A program made the position numbers and the translations under genes. The notes beneath the pieces are model-generated. The model was not told the origin of the DNA. It saw only the letters and a list, made by a program, of their open reading frames with translations, and made no database searches. From assembly GCF_020164745.1 (NCBI RefSeq), contig NZ_JAIUGV010000010.1:1-64000 (forward strand): DNA of 64,000 bases, read 5' to 3'. Source of the stretch: Mesorhizobium sp. ES1-4 (GTDB taxonomy: Bacteria; Pseudomonadota; Alphaproteobacteria; Rhizobiales; Rhizobiaceae). Shown one piece after another: positions 1-7,456 of this stretch (its first letter is position 1; every line of letters begins with the position of its first letter).

Positions 1-828
1 GCCATCATCTGGTCGGTGGCGCTCGGTTCGGGAACATCCGGAGGCGTGCTGGCGCCGCTGTTGATCATGGGTGGCGCAATGGGCGCGGTGCTCGCCGGGA
101 TCCTGCCGCCGGCGGACCCGGGATTCTGGGCGCTGCTGGCCATGGCCGCCACCATGGGCGGCACGATGCGGGCGCCCCTGACAGCCACTTTCTTCGCCGT
201 CGAACTGACCGGCAACACGCATGTGCTGGTGCCGCTGATCGCGGCCTGCGCGGCGGCGCACGCAGTCACCGTGCTGTCGATGAAGCGTTCGATCCTCACC
301 GAGAAGATCGCCAGGCGGGGACATCATCTGGTTCGCGAATATCGTGTCGATCCCTTCGCGCTGACCAGGGTGCGCGAGGTGATGACCTCGCAGGTCGAGA
401 GCGTGCCGGCGACCATGACGCTGCATGGCGCGGCCGCGTTCCTGACCGCGCCGGAAACCCGGCATCCGAGTTTTCCTGTCGTCGACAAAAGCAGGCAGGT
501 GCTCGGCCTTATCGATCCGCCGGCGATCCTGCGCTGGCGCCGTGCCGGCAAGCACCGGACGACAACGCTCGGGGAGTTGCTGGCCGGAAGCAAGGTGACG
601 CTGGCCTATCCCGACGAATATCTGGAAGGCCTGTCGGACAAATTGTTGACCGCCAATGTGTCGCATCTGCCGGTGGTTAACCGCGAAAACCTGCAACTGG
701 TCGGCTATGTCGGCTGGAAGGATCTGATGCGCGTGCGCTCACGCAAGCAAGCCGAGGAGCGGGAGCGCTCGATCTTGCTTGGATTCGGTACCAGACGCAA
801 GAAAGAGGAAGGCACGATTTCTTCTTAA
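1..828 (+). CDS. CLC-family chloride channel, C-terminal part (5' end outside window)
   Basis: The reading frame is open from base 1, so the gene starts before the window. The first residues contain GSGTSGGVLAP, which fits the GxFxP-type anion-pathway motif of CLC channels and transporters, followed by the last hydrophobic helices. Two CBS domains follow in the cytoplasmic tail, roughly residues 115-175 and 195-250 of the visible part, ending with a basic tail. CLC proteins move chloride across the inner membrane as channels or H+/Cl- antiporters; CBS pairs usually sense nucleotides. The stop overlaps by four bases the stop of the convergent RHH gene. The family call is firm; channel versus antiporter cannot be decided because the gating glutamate region lies outside. 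Confidence 0.9.
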   Translation, partial: AIIWSVALGSGTSGGVLAPLLIMGGAMGAVLAGILPPADPGFWALLAMAATMGGTMRAPLTATFFAVELTGNTHVLVPLIAACAAAHAVTVLSMKRSILTEKIARRGHHLVREYRVDPFALTRVREVMTSQVESVPATMTLHGAAAFLTAPETRHPSFPVVDKSRQVLGLIDPPAILRWRRAGKHRTTTLGELLAGSKVTLAYPDEYLEGLSDKLLTANVSHLPVVNRENLQLVGYVGWKDLMRVRSRKQAEERERSILLGFGTRRKKEEGTISS

Positions 829-1052
829 GTGTTGCCGGCGCCGCGTTTCGCCCACGCCAGGACATGCAACCTGAGCGCTGAGGACAGGTTGGTGTCGCGG
901 GGCCGCGTCTCGTCGATTTCGGCGACAAGGGCGGCGAGCGTCAGCTTTCTAATCGCCGCCATCGCGACGAGATCGTCATGGAAAGGCTTTTCGAGGGAAT
1001 AGCTGGTGCGATGGCCGCGAATGGTCACGGAGCGTTTTTCGACGACGCTCAT
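825..1052 (-). CDS. ribbon-helix-helix domain protein
   Basis: A 75-residue protein with the pattern of the RHH_4 family: a short strand (KRSVTIRGHRTSYSLEK), then a helix rich in Ala and Leu, and a conserved ETRPRDTNLSSALRLHVL segment. RHH proteins bind DNA as dimers, but no target is known to me for this family. Its ATG overlaps the stop of the upstream DUF4169 gene in an ATGA arrangement, so it is probably translationally coupled and co-transcribed with sspB. The family is widespread in rhizobia next to sspB. Confidence 0.8.
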   Translation of the reverse strand: MSVVEKRSVTIRGHRTSYSLEKPFHDDLVAMAAIRKLTLAALVAEIDETRPRDTNLSSALRLHVLAWAKRGAGNT

Positions 1053-1246
1053 TGGTCGTCAGCTTGGCTCGGCTTTTCGCGGTGATGGTCCGCAACGAAC
1101 CTTTCGCTTTTGTCGGCGATCAGGCGGTCGCGGTTCTTTTCGGCCCTGGTGCGGCCGTGCAGGGCGCGATTCTGGCTGGCCGCTTGTTCCTTGCCGGCCC
1201 GCGCCTTCTGCTTGCGGAACTGGCGAAGGTTGACGATGTCGGCCAT
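1049..1246 (-). CDS. DUF4169 family small basic protein
   Basis: A 65-residue protein starting MADIVNLRQFRKQKAR, the characteristic opening of DUF4169. It is highly charged (Lys/Arg/Glu), with no membrane segment or signal peptide. I chose the ATG at 1246 because it gives the family's usual length; the open frame extends further upstream inside sspB but lacks family similarity there. It sits between sspB (16 bp upstream) and the RHH gene (4-bp overlap), suggesting one transcript. The function is unknown. Confidence 0.8.
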   Translation of the reverse strand: MADIVNLRQFRKQKARAGKEQAASQNRALHGRTRAEKNRDRLIADKSERFVADHHREKPSQADDQ

Positions 1247-1262
1247 GGTCGGAACCGTGAGG

Positions 1263-1799
1263 CTATTTCTTGCGGAAGGCGTCGAGCGAAACCACTTCGG
1301 CACCCTTGGTGCCGGAATCGGTATCTGCGTCATTCTTCTCCGCTTCGGCGGCGGCCTTCTTCTCGGCCTTCGGCTTCTTCTCGGAGACGATGGCCAGCGG
1401 CTCGGGTGCCGGCGCCGCCAGTTCCTCGTCGGGCTGCGCATCGGTCTTGACGTCGAATTCGAGTTCGAAATTGACCGAGGGATCATAGAAGCCGCGCACG
1501 GCCGAGAATGGAATCTCGAGCTTCTCCGGCACGTCGGAGAAGGAGAGCCCAACCTCGAAGCCGGTGTCGGTCACCTTCAGATCCCAATACTGGAACTGGA
1601 TGACGATGGTCATCTGCTCCGGATAGCGCTCGCGCAGGCGCGACGACACGCGCACGCCGGGCGCGCCGGTCAGGAAGGTGATGAAGAAATGATGGTTGCC
1701 GGGGAGGCCGGTGCGTGCGACCTCGGCCAGGACCTTGCGCATGACGCCGCGCAACGCCTCCTGGGCCAAAATGTCGTAGCGGATGTGGTCGTCGGCCAT
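1263..1799 (-). CDS. sspB: SspB family ClpXP adaptor protein
   Basis: A 178-residue protein. The N-terminal domain (about residues 1-115) matches alphaproteobacterial SspB, with FFITFLTGAPGVRVS and a following beta-rich fold that in the family binds the ssrA tag. A long Ala/Lys/Glu-rich linker (about 120-165) leads to a short C-terminal tail ending in SLDAFRKK, the position of the ClpX-binding motif in SspB proteins. It delivers tagged, stalled products to ClpXP. Its substrate tag is encoded by the tmRNA gene 4 kb away in this window. First gene of an apparent sspB-DUF4169-RHH operon. Confidence 0.9.
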   Translation of the reverse strand: MADDHIRYDILAQEALRGVMRKVLAEVARTGLPGNHHFFITFLTGAPGVRVSSRLRERYPEQMTIVIQFQYWDLKVTDTGFEVGLSFSDVPEKLEIPFSAVRGFYDPSVNFELEFDVKTDAQPDEELAAPAPEPLAIVSEKKPKAEKKAAAEAEKNDADTDSGTKGAEVVSLDAFRKK

Positions 1800-1945
1800 G
1801 AGTTGGTCGGGTTCCGTTGAATCGTCCGCATAGCTGTAATCAAGCTTGAGCGCGCCGTAAACCAGGATATAGATCGCCGCAGCGCCGAAGCGAGGATATC
1901 GCCAACGATTTGATCGGCGAAGCGGCTTGGCGGCAACCGCAAATG

Positions 1946-2635
1946 TTATGCGTTAGCCAGCGCAGTTTGCTTTTTCGCGCTGGCCGCGGAAGGGCGCTTG
2001 CCGAAAGCGCGCAGGAAGGTGCGCACGCCATTGGTAGCCGATTGCACCACTTCATCTTCTCGCGGCGTGCCGCCAAGCATGAAGGTGGTCTGCAGTTCGG
2101 CGTTGACGAGGCCAAGGAACTGGCGCGCCGCGACGTCGGGATCGTCGATCACGAGGTGGCCGCCATAGGCGAGGCGGGCGAAGCGCGCGGCGATCGCCGG
2201 CCATGTCCTGCCAGGTCCCTGTTCGCGCCACTCGGCAAAGAGTTCGGGATAGCGCTCGCCCTCGGTCTGGATCAGCTTGCGCAGGAATTTTCCGTCGCGG
2301 TTGCAGATGCAGTTCTGGTTCAGGCGAACGGCAAAACCGATCAGGTCGGCCTCCAGATCCCCGGGCTGATCGGGGAAGGTGGCGATGGTGGCGAAGATGC
2401 CGGTGTTGCAGCGCTCGGTCAGGTCGCGCACGACGGCGATGAACAGCTTTTCCTTGTCGCCATGATGATTGTAGACGGTCTGGCGCGACACGCCTGCCTC
2501 GGCGGCGATCAGGTCGATATTGGCGCCGGCGAAACCCTCTCGGCAGAAAACGCCGGCGGCGGCGTCGACGATCGACAGGCGCTTTGCCTCGTGGCCGCGT
2601 GGCGGGAAAATGTCAGGAGAAACGCCCGGTCTCAT
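1946..2635 (-). CDS. TetR/AcrR family transcriptional regulator
   Basis: A TetR-type repressor of about 229 residues. The N-terminal helix-turn-helix includes AAEAGVSRQTVYNHHGDKEKLF; the remainder is the helical ligand-binding domain. I prefer the ATG at 2635; a TTG at 2671 would add 12 residues unlike TetR N-termini and would place the palindrome at 2665-2680 inside the gene. It is divergent from a Bcr/CflA-type exporter 186 bp away, so it probably represses that exporter and itself until a toxic substrate binds. The ligand is unknown. Confidence 0.85.
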   Translation of the reverse strand: MRPGVSPDIFPPRGHEAKRLSIVDAAAGVFCREGFAGANIDLIAAEAGVSRQTVYNHHGDKEKLFIAVVRDLTERCNTGIFATIATFPDQPGDLEADLIGFAVRLNQNCICNRDGKFLRKLIQTEGERYPELFAEWREQGPGRTWPAIAARFARLAYGGHLVIDDPDVAARQFLGLVNAELQTTFMLGGTPREDEVVQSATNGVRTFLRAFGKRPSAASAKKQTALANA

Positions 2636-2664
2636 GAAAATGTATATAGCGGCGATTGACGATT

Positions 2665-2680
2665 TGGACAAGGCTGTCTA
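2665..2680. promoter_or_regulatory. candidate TetR operator
   Basis: TGGACAAGGCTGTCTA contains the inverted arms GACA/TGTC around AGGC, in the gap between the TetR gene and the divergent exporter gene and just upstream of the preferred TetR start. TetR-family sites of the TGGACA...TGTC type are common, so binding by the neighbouring TetR protein is a reasonable inference. A short palindrome like this can also occur by chance. Confidence 0.4.
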
Positions 2681-2820
2681 AATTTGTGGACACGATATGA
2701 GGGGTTTCACTCCCGCGAGACGAATAATTCGCTCAAGGAGTCGGGAACCCCACGGGATGGAACGTCCTAGGGTCAGACGTCGCCTGGCGGCGGCAACCAG
2801 ATTCGAAAGAAGCCAATATC

Positions 2821-4026
2821 ATGAGTCCTAAATTCCTCCGCATCGCGGTCGTGCTCGGCCTGTTGTCCGCCATAGGACCGTTCGCGATCGACATGTATCT
2901 GCCCGCGCTGCCGTCGATCGGCACCGATCTGCATGCCGGTACCGCCGCCGTGCAGATGAGCCTTTTGATCTTCTTCCTGTCGATGGGCTTCGGCCAGATC
3001 GTGGTCGGGCCGATCTCCGACATGGTCGGCCGCAAGCTGCCTCTCTATGGCGGCCTGGCCCTGTTCATGGCCGGCGGCATCGGTTCGGCAATGGCGCCGA
3101 CCATCGAGTGGCTGATCGCCTTCCGCTTCCTGCAGGGGCTCGGCGCCAGCGCCGGCATGGCCATCCCGCGCGCCATCGTGCGCGATCTGCACACCGGCAA
3201 TGAGGCCGCCAAGCTGATGTCGCTGCTGATGCTGGTGTTTTCGGTTTCGCCGATCCTGGCGCCGTTGACCGGCAGCCAGATCATCGAGAATTTCGGCTGG
3301 CGCGCCGTGTTCTGGACGGTGACCGGCGCGGCGGTGCTCGCCACCATCCTGCTCGCGACCTCGCTCAAGGAGACGCGGCCGCCGGAAGAACGTGTCGGTT
3401 CCTCCTTCGGCACCGCACTTGCAGGCTACCGGTTCCTGATGGGGGACCGTAATTTCCTCGGCCTGGTGGCGATCGCCGGTTTCGGCATCGCCAGCTTCTT
3501 CGTCTATCTGTCGAGTTCGTCCTTCATCCTGATCGACCATTACGGATTGTCGCCTTCGGTCTACAGCGTTTTCTTCTCGATCAACGCGGTTGCCTTCATC
3601 GGCATGTCGCAATTGACCGGCCTGCTTTCCGAACGGTTCGGGCTGAAGCGCGTGGTGTGGGTGGCGGTGACCGGTTATGCCACGACGATGGTCGTGCTGT
3701 TCGCCATCATGGCGACGGGCGTCGACCGGCTCGACGTGATGGCGGCCCTGCTGTTCGTCGGCTACGGCTTCCTTGGCCTGGTGATCCCGACCACGTCGGT
3801 GCTGGCCATGGAAGAGCATGGCGAGATCGCTGGCACGGCGTCGGCGCTGATGGGCACGCTGCACTTTGCCATCGGCGCACTCGCCATGGGCATTGCCGGT
3901 GTGTTCTTCGACGGCACGCCACTGCCGATGGTCGCCGGCATCACGCTCTGCGCGGTGATATCGTTCGCACTGGCCAAGATCACGCTTGGCCGTTCGCGGG
4001 AAGCGATCGAAGCGCCGGCGGAATAA
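2821..4026 (+). CDS. Bcr/CflA family multidrug efflux MFS transporter
   Basis: A 401-residue protein with about twelve hydrophobic segments. It opens with the Bcr/CflA signature GPFAIDMYLPALPSI and has the MFS loop motif GPISDMVGRK between helices 2 and 3. It should export drugs or other small molecules by proton antiport across the inner membrane. The ATG at 2821 follows a spacer without strong competing starts. The divergent TetR gene is the likely regulator, and a strong terminator follows 20 bp after the stop. The substrate is unknown; members of this family carry bicyclomycin, chloramphenicol or sulfonamides. Confidence 0.9.
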   Translation: MSPKFLRIAVVLGLLSAIGPFAIDMYLPALPSIGTDLHAGTAAVQMSLLIFFLSMGFGQIVVGPISDMVGRKLPLYGGLALFMAGGIGSAMAPTIEWLIAFRFLQGLGASAGMAIPRAIVRDLHTGNEAAKLMSLLMLVFSVSPILAPLTGSQIIENFGWRAVFWTVTGAAVLATILLATSLKETRPPEERVGSSFGTALAGYRFLMGDRNFLGLVAIAGFGIASFFVYLSSSSFILIDHYGLSPSVYSVFFSINAVAFIGMSQLTGLLSERFGLKRVVWVAVTGYATTMVVLFAIMATGVDRLDVMAALLFVGYGFLGLVIPTTSVLAMEEHGEIAGTASALMGTLHFAIGALAMGIAGVFFDGTPLPMVAGITLCAVISFALAKITLGRSREAIEAPAE

Positions 4027-4046
4027 GCAAATCATCACAAGCCGCG

Positions 4047-4076
4047 AAAGGCCGGGGGCGATCCCGGCCTTTTTTT
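4047..4076 (+). terminator. rho-independent terminator after the MFS exporter gene
   Basis: A perfect 10-bp stem (AAAGGCCGGG / CCCGGCCTTT) with a 6-base loop runs into a T tract, directly downstream of the exporter gene. Confidence 0.9.
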
Positions 4077-4188
4077 ATGTCGGAGGCAACACGGGCGACG
4101 CAGCTTGCGTCAATTTAACCCAGCGTAAAGCCTTCTATCCCACCTGCAATGTGTGTCTTTGCGCCCGGCCCGGCTTCAGATGGCGTCC

Positions 4189-4626
4189 TCAGCTGAGTTC
4201 CTGGGCCAGTCCGATGAGAAGCCCTTCAGGCCCACGTATGTAGCAGAGCCGATACACGTCCTTGTACTCGACCACTTCGCCGACGAGCTGCGCGCCACGC
4301 ACGCGTAGCCTTTCAAGTGTGTCGTCGATGTCGTCCACGGTGAACATGACGCGGAGGTAGCCCAGGGCGTTGACCGGAGCGTTCCGGTGATCCGCGACCA
4401 CAGGCGGCGCGAGGAAGCGGGAGAGCTCCAACCGGCTGTGGCCGTCCGGTGTGCGCATCATGGCGATCTCGACATGCTGATCGCCCAGTCCCGTGACACG
4501 TCCGGCCCATTCTCCCTCTACCGTGGCCCGTCCTTCGAGCTCGAGGCCAAGTTCGCTGAAGAAATCAATCGCTTCTGTGAGGTCTTCAACGACGATTCCC
4601 ACATTGTCCATCCGCTTGAGCGCCAT
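4189..4626 (-). CDS. VOC (glyoxalase/bleomycin-resistance) superfamily protein
   Basis: About 145 residues with two beta-alpha-beta-beta-beta modules: DNVGIVVEDLTEAIDFFSEL near the N-terminus and LRVMFTVDDIDDTLERL in the second half. Metal-ligand candidates include His near VEIAMMR and the Glu in the final strands. VOC enzymes include glyoxalase I, dioxygenases, epimerases and antibiotic-binding proteins; nothing here picks one. I start at the ATG at 4626, preceded by a GGAG; an ATG five codons earlier is also open. It is a lone gene convergent to the MFS exporter. Confidence 0.8.
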   Translation of the reverse strand: MALKRMDNVGIVVEDLTEAIDFFSELGLELEGRATVEGEWAGRVTGLGDQHVEIAMMRTPDGHSRLELSRFLAPPVVADHRNAPVNALGYLRVMFTVDDIDDTLERLRVRGAQLVGEVVEYKDVYRLCYIRGPEGLLIGLAQELS

Positions 4627-4707
4627 GTCTCCAACCTCCAAGATGTCGTTTCAATCCACAGGCAGTCGCCCGGTTCCAACATGAAAGGCCGGACAGGTCC
4701 AGCCTCT

Positions 4708-5283
4708 TTATGTCCGCGATGTCAGCGATGTCAGCGGCAATCCAGCAGCGTCGAGGAGAAAGCGCACGCGCTTCTCGACTGACGCGAGCGGCAAGGTCAC
4801 CAATGTGTAGCCGAGCTCGGCATAGGCACCGGCCACTGATTGGCAAGTGCGCTCGGCCTCGTCGAGCGTTTGCTTGCGTTCTTCGTCCTGTGTGAAGATT
4901 TCCGGCCATGGCGGCGCGATGAAAACGCGACGCGCATAGCGGAATTCCGTTGCGGCGTCCATGAAGTGGCTCGGTACCGGCAGGCCGCAGAGCCTGAGAT
5001 AGCCGATCGTGTCCGGCATGCCGCGATCGAAGAAGACCGGCCCGGCCATTTCGTGGGCCGCACGGTACGAGCGCATCTCCCACGACAGCATCAGTTCGGC
5101 GAATAATGCGCGGTCGCTCCAGGGCAGCGCGGTTCCACCAACGGCGGATTGGTCGCGTATAATGCCGCGCCCGGCCTCGACGGATGTGGCAAAGCCCGCC
5201 TGCCGCAAGGCTTCGATCAGGGTTGTCTTGCCGGAGCCGGGGCCGCCGGTCAGTACGAAGAATCGATCGGAATCGTTTTGCAT
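4708..5283 (-). CDS. AAA family ATPase (P-loop, AAA_28 type)
   Basis: About 191 residues with a Walker A motif GGPGSGKTT at about residue 13, an RGIIRDQ segment and FFDRGMPDT as the likely Walker B or substrate region, in the layout of the AAA_28/NadR-kinase-like P-loop group. It resembles predicted nucleotide or small-molecule kinases rather than large AAA machines. I start at the ATG at 5283 (MQNDSD), which places the P loop at the usual distance. The C-terminal tail holds a small tandem repeat (LTSLTS, DNA GATGTCAGC twice). Cellular role unknown. Confidence 0.75.
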   Translation of the reverse strand: MQNDSDRFFVLTGGPGSGKTTLIEALRQAGFATSVEAGRGIIRDQSAVGGTALPWSDRALFAELMLSWEMRSYRAAHEMAGPVFFDRGMPDTIGYLRLCGLPVPSHFMDAATEFRYARRVFIAPPWPEIFTQDEERKQTLDEAERTCQSVAGAYAELGYTLVTLPLASVEKRVRFLLDAAGLPLTSLTSRT

Positions 5284-5389
5284 TTTTGTCCGTGGAGAAA
5301 GCGGCACGCGACGCAGAGGCTCCGCGGCTTATGGGCCGTGCGGAGTGTTGACGGCGGGAGCCGTTGTGCGTGAAGCGAATTGAAGGGGG

Positions 5390-5705
5390 GAGAAGTGGAG
5401 GTTTCTGTTGCCAGGTACCTCCGAACCCCGCCTAGAAGTGCGAACCTCTAGGGCTTGATTTGAAGCTATCGCACTGCATTAAGCAGCGAGACGTGCTTCC
5501 GCATAGTTGTCGTTGGCAACTATAAGTTTAGCCCGATGACGGTGGTACAATGCCGGGCAAAAGTACGATCTTTACACCTTCGTCGATCCTATTTCGCCCC
5601 CAGCAAAAACCGCTCTGTCATCTACAGCGGCTTTTGGTGGAGGCGCCGGGTACCGCCCCCGGGTCCGAACGGCTTATTTCATCGCCCATTTATCGCCATA
5701 GTCGG
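5390..5705 (-). ncRNA. ssrA: transfer-messenger RNA, circularly permuted two-piece form
   Basis: On the minus strand the tag frame at 5517-5479 reads ANDNYAEARLAA followed by TAA, a rhizobial proteolysis tag. In transcription order the acceptor piece comes first (about 5700 to 5635): it has a 5-bp T-type stem CCGGG/CCCGG at 5662-5646 and ends CGCCTCCACCA at 5635. A spacer of about 33 nt (5634-5602) follows, then the coding piece, which begins GGGGGCG at 5601 and pairs with the CGCCTCC of the acceptor piece. The downstream part can fold into pseudoknot-like stems. This order is the hallmark of alphaproteobacterial permuted tmRNA, processed to two RNAs that rescue stalled ribosomes with SmpB. 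The outer ends are approximate. Confidence 0.93.
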
Positions 5706-5722
5706 TCAAGCCGACAAAACGA

Positions 5723-5751
5723 ATATAGGGGGCGTTTGGCGGAAATGAAAG
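5723..5751 (-). promoter_or_regulatory. possible promoter of ssrA
   Basis: The minus strand has CTATAT (5728-5723), the typical rhizobial -10 form, about 20 nt before the start of the acceptor piece. The -35 region is weak (TTTCAT near 5750-5745). Position supports it; the sequence match is only partial. Confidence 0.35.
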
Positions 5752-5922
5752 GCCGCAATGGTGGTTTGTCCCTGTGTCAAATCGCGACGCCAAGGGTTGA
5801 CTTGGCCGCGGTCTCAACCGAAGCTTTGCGGGCGGTGAGGAGTTACCGACCTAGCGCACAAGTTGCGATGCGCGCCACAGCCCTCATCGATCGGATCCGT
5901 GGCGCCGACGAGGGGAATTTCG

Positions 5923-6234
5923 ATGGCCGACTATCTTGCGGATGTGAAGAAATATGACGCGGCAGCAAACGCCGATGCGGTCGAAAAGATCGTCAAGCAT
6001 CTGGGCATTGCGCTGAGGAACCGCGACTCCTCGTTGGTGTCCTGCACGGACCCGAAGGAATTGGCGCGGGTCAAGGAGAGCTGGGTGGCCAAGAAACTCG
6101 GTGTCAGCGACGGCGCGAAGGCCGACGCGGCGATCGAGAAGACCTGCAAGGCGATGCACGCCGACAACACCAAGAACCGGGTGACCTTCTACTATCTGGT
6201 GGCCAAGGATCTGGGCAAGCTCGGCTCCCTTTGA
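5923..6234 (+). CDS. DUF2853 family protein
   Basis: A 103-residue protein beginning MADYLADVKKYD, characteristic of DUF2853, with VKHLGIALRNRDSSLVSC and a C-terminal NRVTFYYLVAKDLGKL. These proteins are small, soluble and helical, of unknown function. I start at the ATG at 5923 because the upstream extension (20 codons) lacks family similarity and runs towards the ssrA promoter region. It is divergent from ssrA. Confidence 0.85.
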   Translation: MADYLADVKKYDAAANADAVEKIVKHLGIALRNRDSSLVSCTDPKELARVKESWVAKKLGVSDGAKADAAIEKTCKAMHADNTKNRVTFYYLVAKDLGKLGSL

Positions 6235-6397
6235 GGACCGTTATGGTTCTACCCTGGCGGCCGCCAGCGTTGCGCTTGCGGCTCGCCAGAGCGATTCCGC
6301 GATGGTCTTCCGTTCGGATGGCGACGATTTAAGACAGGCGTGGCGCTGGCGCGCACATGCGGTATGATCGGTGACATCTCGAATCGAGCCGGAACCG

Positions 6398-7192
6398 ATG
6401 CGCCAGTATCTCGACCTCTTGCAGCATGTGCTGGAAAACGGCGCCGATCGCGGTGATCGCACCGGCACCGGCACCCGCTCCGTCTTCGGCTATCAGATGC
6501 GTTTCGATCTGGCGCAGGGCTTTCCGGTCACCACCACCAAGAAGCTGCACCTCAAGTCGATCATCCATGAACTCCTGTGGTTCCTGGCCGGCGACACCAA
6601 CATCAAATACCTGACCGAGCACGACGTTTCGATCTGGGACGAATGGGCCGACGAGAATGGCGACCTCGGCCCGGTCTATGGCCGGCAGTGGCGGTCCTGG
6701 CCGGATGGCCATGGCGGGTCGATCGACCAGATTGCGAATCTTCTCAAGGAGATCCGCCGCAATCCTCAATCGCGGCGGCTGATCGTTTCGGCCTGGAATC
6801 CCGCCGAGGTGGAAGCCATGGCGCTGCCGCCCTGTCACTGCCTGTTCCAGTTCTACGTTTCCGAGGGCCGGCTTTCGTGCCAGCTCTACCAGCGCTCGGC
6901 CGACATCTTCCTCGGCGTGCCCTTCAACATCGCTTCCTATGCACTGCTGACGCTGATGGTGGCGCAGGTAACCGGACTGAGGCCGGGCGATTTCGTCCAC
7001 ACGCTCGGCGATGCGCATCTCTACTCGAATCATTTCGAGCAGGCGCGCGAACAGTTGCAGCGCACGCCGAGGGCGCTGCCGACGATGTGGATCAATCCGC
7101 AGGTGAAGGACCTGTTTGCCTTCCGCTTCGAGGATTTCCGGCTGGAAAACTACGTCGCCGATGCCTCGATCAAGGCGCCTATAGCGGTCTGA
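6398..7192 (+). CDS. thyA: thymidylate synthase
   Basis: A 264-residue protein, the same length as E. coli ThyA, starting MRQYLDLLQHVLENG. It shows the folate/dUMP loop RTGTGTRSVFG near residue 21, the catalytic cysteine in LPPCHCLFQFYV and the QRSADIFLGVPFNIASYALL region. It methylates dUMP to dTMP with methylene-tetrahydrofolate, producing dihydrofolate. Dihydrofolate reductase, which recycles that product, is encoded 5 kb away (folA) but not in the same operon. The start at 6398 rather than nine codons upstream matches the family N-terminus. Confidence 0.97.
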   Translation: MRQYLDLLQHVLENGADRGDRTGTGTRSVFGYQMRFDLAQGFPVTTTKKLHLKSIIHELLWFLAGDTNIKYLTEHDVSIWDEWADENGDLGPVYGRQWRSWPDGHGGSIDQIANLLKEIRRNPQSRRLIVSAWNPAEVEAMALPPCHCLFQFYVSEGRLSCQLYQRSADIFLGVPFNIASYALLTLMVAQVTGLRPGDFVHTLGDAHLYSNHFEQAREQLQRTPRALPTMWINPQVKDLFAFRFEDFRLENYVADASIKAPIAV

Positions 7193-7201
7193 GCCGGCTT
7201 T

Positions 7202-7363
7202 TCAGTCGATGCCGACCATCACGTCCGAGGTCTTGACCACGGCATAGGCGTGCTTTTCCTTTTCGAGCTTGAGGTCGGCAACGGCTTCATTCGAGGCGGT
7301 GGCAATGCCGCCGCCGCCCTGCTCGTCTTGCCACAACAATCGGAGCCGCACAGACGTTTTCAC
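7202..7363 (-). pseudogene. degenerate molbindin (Mop/TOBE) fragment
   Basis: The minus strand encodes a C-terminus NEAVADLKLEKEKHAYAVVK followed by TSDVMVGID and a stop, a close match to the end of molybdate-binding Mop domains. The part before it, from a GTG at 7363, does not resemble a Mop N-terminus, and the GGG-ATAS-NEAV stretch appears to lack residues. It is therefore either a 53-residue divergent protein or, more likely, a decayed molbindin gene. It lies head to head with modA, beside the ModE-like palindrome, which supports a past role in molybdate storage or sensing. Confidence 0.6.
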
Positions 7364-7383
7364 AAGGGGCCAGGCCTTCCCTT

Positions 7384-7405
7384 GTTATATCCATGCGGAT
7401 ATATC
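7384..7405. promoter_or_regulatory. ModE-type operator upstream of modA
   Basis: An inverted repeat with arms TATATCC (7386-7392) and GGATATA (7397-7403) around ATGC; the outer bases extend the symmetry with one mismatch. Paired TATAT-containing arms are the known form of ModE sites. It lies 52 bp before the modA start and next to the divergent molbindin fragment, and a ModE-type gene ends the mod cluster. ModE with molybdate would repress modABC here; that is inference from the family. Confidence 0.7.
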
Positions 7406-7456
7406 GGTCTGCAGGCTTCGAGCCGATCGGATTTTCGAACTCAGGGAGAGTTTTCG

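Noticed and set aside
1800..1945. Possible small gene or N-terminal extension between TetR and sspB on the minus strand
   Set aside because: The frame continuing upstream of sspB has no start codon before a stop, and no family match; it is more likely the sspB promoter region.
2773..4038. Minus-strand frame opposite the MFS exporter
   Set aside because: Low-complexity Arg/His/Glu translation, a typical shadow of a GC-rich membrane protein gene.
5536..5957. Two plus-strand frames across 5536-5957
   Set aside because: They run through the ssrA gene on the other strand and resemble no protein.
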